Origin: Auanema rhodensis
Taxonomy: Eukaryota > Nematoda > Chromadorea > Rhabditida > Rhabditidae
Length of the DNA stretch: 64,000 bases
Reading direction: 5' to 3'
NCBI GenBank assembly: GCA_964057225.1
Contig: OZ059899.1
Location: forward strand, 3,720,001-3,784,000
Position 1 is the first letter of the stretch. Every line of letters starts with the position of its first letter. The notes under the pieces are model-generated. The model made no database searches. It saw nothing but the letters and a program-made list of their open reading frames with translations, and had not been told where the DNA came from. The position numbers and the translations under genes are program-made. Below are positions 1-9,477 of this stretch, in pieces.

Positions 1-17
1 GCACCGAGATATCAACT

Positions 18-39
18 GATATAAGTTCACACTTATATC
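18..39. other. Inverted repeat 1: 9-bp stem, 4-nt loop (in every monomer)
   Basis: GATATAAGT, TCAC, ACTTATATC forms a perfect 9-bp stem with a four-base loop. Nearly all monomers keep it. The subfamily with GTTTACAC changes only the loop. Three monomers (M65, M69, M86) have T33 to G and lose one pair. M10 and M111 have T33 to A without the partner change. The divergent island at 25.3-27.7 kb changes both arms together. It could be cruciform-prone DNA, a protein site or a transcript hairpin; the sequence does not decide. Confidence 0.8.
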
Positions 40-150
40 CTCGATTTTCACCCTGAAGAAATAATTTTTTCGTTGAATAACATTGTCCATCGTCTTTGCC
101 TTGAAAAATGGAATCTTAAAACATCTACTTTTCGCTAAATTATTTTGAAA

Positions 151-162
151 TTTTTCGAAAAA
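151..162. other. Perfect 12-bp palindrome TTTTTCGAAAAA
   Basis: The palindrome is centred on the CG of a TTCGAA core and continues imperfectly into AAA/TTT flanks with one extra A. It sits in a run of A and T tracts (AAATTTTT, AAAAAATTTTT, AAAATGTTTTT) spaced about 12 bp apart, a pattern often linked to bent DNA. In the ATTCCG subfamily three linked changes replace it with CGAAAATTTTCG, shifted five bases to the left. Confidence 0.75.
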
Positions 163-189
163 ATTTTTGTCAAAATGTTTTTGGAAGCA

Positions 190-217
190 ATGTTGAGTGT
201 ACATGGAAACTCAACAT
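190..217. other. Inverted repeat 2: invariant 9-bp dyad, 10-nt spacer
   Basis: ATGTTGAGT and ACTCAACAT flank the spacer GTACATGGAA. On reading all monomers I found no substitution in either arm or the spacer, although bases just outside vary (GGAAGC to GGAAAC or GGATGC on the left, ATACAC to ATACCC on the right). It is the most conserved stretch of the repeat. A sequence-specific binding site is the obvious guess, but strong homogenisation alone could also explain it. Confidence 0.8.
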
Positions 218-300
218 ACACTAATGCATCATTTTTCAAACGATCATAACTAATTTTTGTATTAAGCGTTTCTCAATGTAGTATAGTGCATTCGATGCGG

Positions 301-351
301 ATTTTTAAGCTGCGTCGATCTGTGTTATCAGATTTGCGCTAGCTTAAAAAT
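301..351. other. Inverted repeat 3: long interrupted hairpin at the monomer end
   Basis: The outer arms ATTTTTAAGCT (301-311) and AGCTTAAAAAT (341-351) pair over 11 bp. After a single bulged T (340), GCG pairs with CGC. A 3x3 internal loop that could hold two G-T wobbles follows, then ATCTG (318-322) pairs with CAGAT (329-333) around the loop TGTTAT. That makes 19 Watson-Crick pairs in 51 nt. Known subfamily variants hit the outer stem: G309 to T, A346 to G (wobble-compatible in RNA) and T345 to C. The inner part is almost invariant. Confidence 0.75.
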
Positions 352-1755
352 GCACCGAGATATCAACTGATATAAGTTCACACTTATATCCTCGATTTTC
401 ACCCTGAAGAAATAATTTTTTCGTTGAATAACATTGTCCATCGTCTTTGCCTTGAAAAATGGAATCTTAAAACATCTACTTTTTGCTAAATTATTTTGAA
501 ATTTTTCGAAAAAATTTTTGTCAAAATGTTTTTGGAAGCAATGTTGAGTGTACATGGAAACTCAACATACACTAATGCATCATTTTTCAAACGATCATAA
601 CTAATTTTTGTATTAAGCGTTTCTCAATGTAGTATAGTGCATTCGATGCGGATTTTTAAGCTGCGTCGATCTGTGTTATCAGATTTGCGCTAGCTTAAAA
701 ATGCACCGAGATATCAACTGATATAAGTTCACACTTATATCCTCGATTTTCACCCTGAAGAATTAATTTTTTCGTTGAATAACATTGTCCATCGTCTTTG
801 CCTTGAAAAATGGAATCTTAAAACATCTACTTTTTGCTAAATTATTTTGAAATTTTTCGAAAAAATTTTTGTCAAAATGTTTTTGGAAGCAATGTTGAGT
901 GTACATGGAAACTCAACATACACTAATGCATCATTTTTCAAACGATCATAACTAATTTTTGTATCAAGCGTTTCTTAATGTAGTATTGTGCATTCGATCC
1001 GGATTTTTAATCTGCGTCGATCTGTGTTATCAGATTTGCGCTAGCTTAAAAATGCACCGAGATATCAACTGATATAAGTTCACACTTATATCCTCGATTT
1101 TCACCCTGAAGAAATAATTTTTTCGTTGAATAACATTGTCCATCGTCTTTGCCTTGAAAAAAGGAATCTAAAAACATCTACTTTTTGCTAAATTATTTTG
1201 AAATTTTTCGAAAAAATTTTTGTCAAAATGTTTTTGGAAGCAATGTTGAGTGTACATGGAAACTCAACATACACTAATGCATCATTTTTCAAACGATCAT
1301 AACTAATTTTTGTATTAAGCGTTTCTCAATGTAGTATAGTGCATTCGATGCGGATTTTTAAGCTGCGTCGATCTGTGTTATCAGATTTGCGCTAGCTTAA
1401 AAATGCACCGAGATATCAACTGATATAAGTTCACACTTATATCCTCGATTTTCACCCTGAAGAAATAATTTTTTCGTTGAATAACATTGTCCATCGTCTT
1501 TGCCTTGAAAAAAGGAATCTAAAAACATCTACGTTTTGCTAAATTATTTTGAAATTTTTCGAAAAAATTTTTGTCAAAATGTTTTTGGAAGCAATGTTGA
1601 GTGTACATGGAAACTCAACATACACTAATGCATCATTTTTCAAACGATCATAACTAATTTTTGTATTAAGCGTTTCTCAATGTAGTATAGTGCATTCGAT
1701 GCGGATTTTTAAGCTGCGTCGATCTGTGTTATCAGATTTGCGCTAGCTTAAAAAT

Positions 1756-2808
1756 GCACCGAGATATCAACTGATATAAGTTCACACTTATATCCTCGAT
1801 TTTCACCCTGAAGAAATAATTTTTTCGTTGAATAACATTGTCCATCGTCTTTGCCTTGAAAAATGGAATCTTAAAACATCTACTTTTTGCTAAATTATTT
1901 TGAAATTTTTCGAAAAAATTTTTGTCAAAATGTTTTTGGAAGCAATGTTGAGTGTACATGGAAACTCAACATACACTAATGCATCATTTTTCAAACGATC
2001 ATAACTAATTTTTGTATCAAGCGTTTCTTAATGTAGTATTGTGCATTCGATCCGGATTTTTAATCTGCGTCGATCTGTGTTATCAGATTTGCGCTAGCTT
2101 AAAAATGCACCGAGATATCAACTGATATAAGTTCACACTTATATCCTCGATTTTCACCCTGAAGAAATAATTTTTTCGTTGAATAACATTGTCCATCGTC
2201 TTTGCCTTGAAAAAAGGAATCTAAAAACATCTACTTTTTGCTAAATTATTTTGAAATTTTTCGAAAAAATTTTTGTCAAAATGTTTTTGGAAGCAATGTT
2301 GAGTGTACATGGAAACTCAACATACACTAATGCATCATTTTTCAAACGATCATAACTAATTTTTGTATTAAGCGTTTCTCAATGTAGTATAGTGCATTCG
2401 ATGCGGATTTTTAAGCTGCGTCGATCTGTGTTATCAGATTTGCGCTAGCTTAAAAATGCACCGAGATATCAACTGATATAAGTTCACACTTATATCCTCG
2501 ATTTTCACCCTGAAGAAATAATTTTTTCGTTGAATAACATTGTCCATCGTCTTTGCCTTGAAAAAAGGAATCTAAAAACATCTACGTTTTGCTAAATTAT
2601 TTTGAAATTTTTCGAAAAAATTTTTGTCAAAATGTTTTTGGAAGCAATGTTGAGTGTACATGGAAACTCAACATACACTAATGCATCATTTTTCAAACGA
2701 TCATAACTAATTTTTGTATTAAGCGTTTCTCAATGTAGTATAGTGCATTCGATGCGGATTTTTAAGCTGCGTCGATCTGTGTTATCAGATTTGCGCTAGC
2801 TTAAAAAT
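1756..2808. repeat. Three-monomer insertion within block A (M6-M8)
   Basis: This trimer repeats the marked/AAGG/CGTTTT order of M3-M5 and makes the local HOR nine instead of six monomers long. Its first monomer has the left half of the M9/M15 type (A at position 61) and the right end of the M3 type (AATCTG). It looks like the product of unequal crossing over within that monomer. Confidence 0.7.
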
Positions 2809-4914
2809 GCACCGAGATATCAACTGATATAAGTTCACACTTATATCCTCGATTTTCACCCTGAAGAAATAATTTTTTCGTTGAATAACATTGTCCATCG
2901 TCTTTGCCTTGAAAAATGGAATCTTAAAACATCTACTTTTTGCTAAATTATTTTGAAATTTTTCGAAAAAATTTTTGTCAAAATGTTTTTGGAAGCAATG
3001 TTGAGTGTACATGGAAACTCAACATACACTAATGCATCATTTTTCAAACGATCATAACTAATTTTTGTATCAAGCGTTTCTTAATGTAGTATTGTGCATT
3101 CGATCCGGATTTTTAAGCTGCGTCGATCTGTGTTATCAGATTTGCGCTAGCTTAAAAATGCACCGAGATATCAACTGATATAAGTTCACACATATATCCT
3201 CGATTTTCACCCTGAAGAAATAATTTTTTCGTTGAATAACATTGTCCATCGTCTTTGCCTTGAAAAATGGAATCTTAAAACATCTACTTTTCGCTAAATT
3301 ATTTTGAAATTTTTCGAAAAAATTTTTGTCAAAATGTTTTTGGAAGCAATGTTGAGTGTACATGGAAACTCAACATACACTAATGCATCATTTTTCAAAC
3401 GATCATAACTAATTTTTGTATTAAGCGTTTCTCAATGTAGTATAGTGCATTCGATGCGGATTTTTAAGCTGCGTCGATCTGTGTTATCAGATTTGCGCTA
3501 GCTTAAAAATGCACCGAGATATCAACTGATATAAGTTCACACTTATATCCTCGATTTTCACCCTGAAGAAATAATTTTTTCGTTGAATAACATTGTCCAT
3601 CGTCTTTGCCTTGAAAAATGGAATCTTAAAACATCTACTTTTTGCTAAATTATTTTGAAATTTTTCGAAAAAATTTTTGTCAAAATGTTTTTGGAAGCAA
3701 TGTTGAGTGTACATGGAAACTCAACATACACTAATGCATCATTTTTCAAACGATCATAACTAATTTTTGTATTAAGCGTTTCTCAATGTAGTATAGTGCA
3801 TTCGATGCGGATTTTTAAGCTGCGTCGATCTGTGTTATCAGATTTGCGCTAGCTTAAAAATGCACCGAGATATCAACTGATATAAGTTCACACTTATATC
3901 CTCGATTTTCACCCTGAAGAATTAATTTTTTCGTTGAATAACATTGTCCATCGTCTTTGCCTTGAAAAATGGAATCTTAAAACATCTACTTTTTGCTAAA
4001 TTATTTTGAAATTTTTCGAAAAAATTTTTGTCAAAATGTTTTTGGAAGCAATGTTGAGTGTACATGGAAACTCAACATACACTAATGCATCATTTTTCAA
4101 ACGATCATAACTAATTTTTGTATCAAGCGTTTCTTAATGTAGTATTGTGCATTCGATCCGGATTTTTAATCTGCGTCGATCTGTGTTATCAGATTTGCGC
4201 TAGCTTAAAAATGCACCGAGATATCAACTGATATAAGTTCACACTTATATCCTCGATTTTCACCCTGAAGAAATAATTTTTTCGTTGAATAACATTGTCC
4301 ATCGTCTTTGCCTTGAAAAAAGGAATCTAAAAACATCTACTTTTTGCTAAATTATTTTGAAATTTTTCGAAAAAATTTTTGTCAAAATGTTTTTGGAAGC
4401 AATGTTGAGTGTACATGGAAACTCAACATACACTAATGCATCATTTTTCAAACGATCATAACTAATTTTTGTATTAAGCGTTTCTTAATGTAGTATAGTG
4501 CATTCGATGCGGATTTTTAAGCTGCGTCGATCTGTGTTATCAGATTTGCGCTAGCTTAAAAATGCACCGAGATATCAACTGATATAAGTTCACACTTATA
4601 TCCTCGATTTTCACCCTGAAGAAATAATTTTTTCGTTGAATAACATTGTCCATCGTCTTTGCCTTGAAAAAAGGAATCTAAAAACATCTACGTTTTGCTA
4701 AATTATTTTGAAATTTTTCGAAAAAATTTTTGTCAAAATGTTTTTGGAAGCAATGTTGAGTGTACATGGAAACTCAACATACACTAATGCATCATTTTTC
4801 AAACGATCATAACTAATTTTTGTATTAAGCGTTTCTCAATGTAGTATAGTGCATTCGATGCGGATTTTTAAGCTGCGTCGATCTGTGTTATCAGATTTGC
4901 GCTAGCTTAAAAAT
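2809..4914. repeat. Six-monomer HOR copy (M9-M14)
   Basis: The order is GATCCGG/AAGCTG monomer, TTCGCT monomer, plain, GAATTA/GATCCGG/AATCTG, AAGG, CGTTTT. It matches the next 2,106 bp monomer by monomer. Private differences are ACACATATATCC in M10 and TCTTAATG in M13. Confidence 0.9.
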
Positions 4915-7020
4915 GCACCGAGATATCAACTGATATAAGTTCACACTTATATCCTCGATTTTCACCCTGAAGAAATAATTTTTTCGTTGAATAACATTGT
5001 CCATCGTCTTTGCCTTGAAAAATGGAATCTTAAAACATCTACTTTTTGCTAAATTATTTTGAAATTTTTCGAAAAAATTTTTGTCAAAATGTTTTTGGAA
5101 GCAATGTTGAGTGTACATGGAAACTCAACATACACTAATGCATCATTTTTCAAACGATCATAACTAATTTTTGTATCAAGCGTTTCTTAATGTAGTATTG
5201 TGCATTCGATCCGGATTTTTAAGCTGCGTCGATCTGTGTTATCAGATTTGCGCTAGCTTAAAAATGCACCGAGATATCAACTGATATAAGTTCACACTTA
5301 TATCCTCGATTTTCACCCTGAAGAAATAATTTTTTCGTTGAATAACATTGTCCATCGTCTTTGCCTTGAAAAATGGAATCTTAAAACATCTACTTTTCGC
5401 TAAATTATTTTGAAATTTTTCGAAAAAATTTTTGTCAAAATGTTTTTGGAAGCAATGTTGAGTGTACATGGAAACTCAACATACACTAATGCATCATTTT
5501 TCAAACGATCATAACTAATTTTTGTATTAAGCGTTTCTCAATGTAGTATAGTGCATTCGATGCGGATTTTTAAGCTGCGTCGATCTGTGTTATCAGATTT
5601 GCGCTAGCTTAAAAATGCACCGAGATATCAACTGATATAAGTTCACACTTATATCCTCGATTTTCACCCTGAAGAAATAATTTTTTCGTTGAATAACATT
5701 GTCCATCGTCTTTGCCTTGAAAAATGGAATCTTAAAACATCTACTTTTTGCTAAATTATTTTGAAATTTTTCGAAAAAATTTTTGTCAAAATGTTTTTGG
5801 AAGCAATGTTGAGTGTACATGGAAACTCAACATACACTAATGCATCATTTTTCAAACGATCATAACTAATTTTTGTATTAAGCGTTTCTCAATGTAGTAT
5901 AGTGCATTCGATGCGGATTTTTAAGCTGCGTCGATCTGTGTTATCAGATTTGCGCTAGCTTAAAAATGCACCGAGATATCAACTGATATAAGTTCACACT
6001 TATATCCTCGATTTTCACCCTGAAGAATTAATTTTTTCGTTGAATAACATTGTCCATCGTCTTTGCCTTGAAAAATGGAATCTTAAAACATCTACTTTTT
6101 GCTAAATTATTTTGAAATTTTTCGAAAAAATTTTTGTCAAAATGTTTTTGGAAGCAATGTTGAGTGTACATGGAAACTCAACATACACTAATGCATCATT
6201 TTTCAAACGATCATAACTAATTTTTGTATCAAGCGTTTCTTAATGTAGTATTGTGCATTCGATCCGGATTTTTAATCTGCGTCGATCTGTGTTATCAGAT
6301 TTGCGCTAGCTTAAAAATGCACCGAGATATCAACTGATATAAGTTCACACTTATATCCTCGATTTTCACCCTGAAGAAATAATTTTTTCGTTGAATAACA
6401 TTGTCCATCGTCTTTGCCTTGAAAAAAGGAATCTAAAAACATCTACTTTTTGCTAAATTATTTTGAAATTTTTCGAAAAAATTTTTGTCAAAATGTTTTT
6501 GGAAGCAATGTTGAGTGTACATGGAAACTCAACATACACTAATGCATCATTTTTCAAACGATCATAACTAATTTTTGTATTAAGCGTTTCTCAATGTAGT
6601 ATAGTGCATTCGATGCGGATTTTTAAGCTGCGTCGATCTGTGTTATCAGATTTGCGCTAGCTTAAAAATGCACCGAGATATCAACTGATATAAGTTCACA
6701 CTTATATCCTCGATTTTCACCCTGAAGAAATAATTTTTTCGTTGAATAACATTGTCCATCGTCTTTGCCTTGAAAAAAGGAATCTAAAAACATCTACGTT
6801 TTGCTAAATTATTTTGAAATTTTTCGAAAAAATTTTTGTCAAAATGTTTTTGGAAGCAATGTTGAGTGTACATGGAAACTCAACATACACTAATGCATCA
6901 TTTTTCAAACGATCATAACTAATTTTTGTATTAAGCGTTTCTCAATGTAGTATAGTGCATTCGATGCGGATTTTTAAGCTGCGTCGATCTGTGTTATCAG
7001 ATTTGCGCTAGCTTAAAAAT
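4915..7020. repeat. Six-monomer HOR copy (M15-M20)
   Basis: This is the same order of monomer types as the preceding 2,106 bp. It is followed by an extra CGTTTT monomer (M21), which is kept in the next unit (M26-M27). Confidence 0.9.
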
Positions 7021-7371
7021 GCACCGAGATATCAACTGATATAAGTTCACACTTATATCCTCGATTTTCACCCTGAAGAAATAATTTTTTCGTTGAATAA
7101 CATTGTCCATCGTCTTTGCCTTGAAAAAAGGAATCTAAAAACATCTACGTTTTGCTAAATTATTTTGAAATTTTTCGAAAAAATTTTTGTCAAAATGTTT
7201 TTGGAAGCAATGTTGAGTGTACATGGAAACTCAACATACACTAATGCATCATTTTTCAAACGATCATAACTAATTTTTGTATTAAGCGTTTCTCAATGTA
7301 GTATAGTGCATTCGATGCGGATTTTTAAGCTGCGTCGATCTGTGTTATCAGATTTGCGCTAGCTTAAAAAT

Positions 7372-9477
7372 GCACCGAGATATCAACTGATATAAGTTCA
7401 CACTTATATCCTCGATTTTCACCCTGAAGAAATAATTTTTTCGTTGAATAACATTGTCCATCGTCTTTGCCTTGGAAAATGGAATCTTAAAACATCTACT
7501 TTTTGCTAAATTATTTTGAAATTTTTCGAAAAAATTTTTGTCAAAATGTTTTTGGAAGCAATGTTGAGTGTACATGGAAACTCAACATACACTAATGCAT
7601 CATTTTTCAAACGATCATAACTATTTTTTGTATCAAGTGTTTCTCAATGTAGTATAGTGCATTCGATGCGGATTTTTAAGCTGCGTCGATCTGTGTTATC
7701 AGATTTGCGCTAGCTTAAAAAAGCACCGAGATATCAACTGATATAAGTTCACACTTATATCCTCGATTTTCACCCTGAAGAATTAATTTTTTCGTTGAAT
7801 AACATTGTCCATCGTCTTTGCCTTGAAAAATGGAATCTAAAAACATCTACTTTTTGCTAAATTATTTTGAAATTTTTCGAAAAAATTTTTGTCAAAATGT
7901 TTTTGGAAGCAATGTTGAGTGTACATGGAAACTCAACATACACTAATGCATCATTTTTCAAACGATCATAACTAATTTTTGTATTAAGCGTTTCTCAATG
8001 TAGTATAGTGCATTCGATGCGGATTTTTAAGCTGCGTCGATCTGTGTTATCAGATTTGCGCTAGCTTAAAAATGCACCGAGATATCAACTGATATAAGTT
8101 CACACTTATATCCTCGATTTTCACCCTGAAGAATTAATTTTTTCGTTGAATAACATTGTCCATCGTCTTTGCCTTGAAAAATGGAATCTTAAAACATCTA
8201 CTTTTTGCTAAATTATTTTGAAATTTTTCGAAAAAATTTTTGTCAAAATGTTTTTGGAAGCAATGTTGAGTGTACATGGAAACTCAACATACACTAATGC
8301 ATCATTTTTCAAACGATCATAACTAATTTTTGTATCAAGCGTTTCTTAATGTAGTATTGTGCATTCGATCCGGATTTTTAATCTGCGTCGATCTGTGTTA
8401 TCAGATTTGCGCTAGCTTAAAAATGCACCGAGATATCAACTGATATAAGTTCACACTTATATCCTCGATTTTCACCCTGAAGAAATAATTTTTTCGTTGA
8501 ATAACATTGTCCATCGTCTTTGCCTTGAAAAAAGGAATCTAAAAACATCTACTTTTTGCTAAATTATTTTGAAATTTTTCGAAAAAATTTTTGTCAAAAT
8601 GTTTTTGGAAGCAATGTTGAGTGTACATGGAAACTCAACATACACTAATGCATCATTTTTCAAACGATCATAACTAATTTTTGTATTAAGCGTTTCTCAA
8701 TGTAGTATAGTGCATTCGATGCGGATTTTTAAGCTGCGTCGATCTGTGTTATCAGATTTGCGCTAGCTTAAAAATGCACCGAGATATCAACTGATATAAG
8801 TTCACACTTATATCCTCGATTTTCACCCTGAAGAAATAATTTTTTCGTTGAATAACATTGTCCATCGTCTTTGCCTTGAAAAAAGGAATCTAAAAACATC
8901 TACGTTTTGCTAAATTATTTTGAAATTTTTCGAAAAAATTTTTGTCAAAATGTTTTTGGAAGCAATGTTGAGTGTACATGGAAACTCAACATACACTAAT
9001 GCATCATTTTTCAAACGATCATAACTAATTTTTGTATTAAGCGTTTCTCAATGTAGTATAGTGCATTCGATGCGGATTTTTAAGCTGCGTCGATCTGTGT
9101 TATCAGATTTGCGCTAGCTTAAAAATGCACCGAGATATCAACTGATATAAGTTCACACTTATATCCTCGATTTTCACCCTGAAGAAATAATTTTTTCGTT
9201 GAATAACATTGTCCATCGTCTTTGCCTTGAAAAAAGGAATCTAAAAACATCTACGTTTTGCTAAATTATTTTGAAATTTTTCGAAAAAATTTTTGTCAAA
9301 ATGTTTTTGGAAGCAATGTTGAGTGTACATGGAAACTCAACATACACTAATGCATCATTTTTCAAACGATCATAACTAATTTTTGTATTAAGCGTTTCTC
9401 AATGTAGTATAGTGCATTCGATGCGGATTTTTAAGCTGCGTCGATCTGTGTTATCAGATTTGCGCTAGCTTAAAAAT
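7372..9477. repeat. Variant six-monomer HOR copy (M22-M27)
   Basis: The GATCCGG/AATCTG, AAGG and doubled CGTTTT monomers keep their places. The first two monomers are replaced by one with CTTGGAAAATGG and one with GAATTA plus CTAAAAA. The CTTGGAAAATGG form returns exactly 2,106 bp later (M28), opening the next block. M22 also carries CTATTTTTTG and ATCAAGTG; M23 begins AAAAAAGCACC. Confidence 0.85.

Larger units (their letters stand above)
1..351. repeat. Reference monomer (M1) used for numbering
   Basis: I start the monomer at GCACCGAG, an arbitrary phase that places the window's first base at monomer position 1. It has roughly four zones. Positions 1-60 hold a short hairpin. Positions 61-185 are rich in A and T tracts and hold most subfamily markers. 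Positions 186-245 are the most conserved and contain a dyad. Positions 246-351 hold a second cluster of markers (255-310) and a long hairpin at the end. The main variable sites are 61 (A/T), 109-110 (TGG, AAGG or TGA forms), 117-118 (CTTAAAA/CTAAAAA), 145-151, 263, 283, 295, 309 and 345-346. This copy itself carries the rarer TTCGCT form at 131-136, shared with M10 and M16. Confidence 0.95.
1..9477. repeat. HOR block A: six-monomer unit (2,106 bp), M1-M27
   Basis: A marked monomer with GAATTA at 61, ATCAAG, TCTTAATG, TTGTGC, GATCCGG and AATCTG recurs at 703, 3862, 5968 and 8074. Intervals are 9, 6 and 6 monomers. The fixed order around it is: TTCGCT monomer, plain monomer, the marked monomer, an AAGG monomer, then a CGTTTTGCT monomer. 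The CGTTTTGCT form (M5, M8, M14, M20, M21, M26, M27) is found nowhere else in the window. No gene is present; 75-codon minus-strand frames here are repeat by-products. Confidence 0.9.

Noticed and set aside
18-39. TATA-like promoter (GATATAAG, TTATATCC)
   Set aside because: The A+T-rich stem contains TATA-like strings by composition. There is no start-site context or transcript evidence in the sequence.
1-351. Monomer built from two diverged half-repeats of about 175 bp
   Set aside because: The length invites the idea, but I could not align the two halves beyond short A/T-rich matches. A self dot plot of the consensus would settle it.
328-555. A 75-codon minus-strand open frame that recurs in over 50 monomers (for example here and at 1732, 2785, 3136)
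   Set aside because: It exists only where the monomer has both GAAATAATT at 57-65 and CTTAAAA at 116-122. The common variants GAATTA and CTAAAAA each place a stop in it (TAA, TAG), so well over half the monomers lack it. It spans monomer boundaries, has no ribosome-site or promoter context, and resembles no family I know. I treat it as a repeat by-product.
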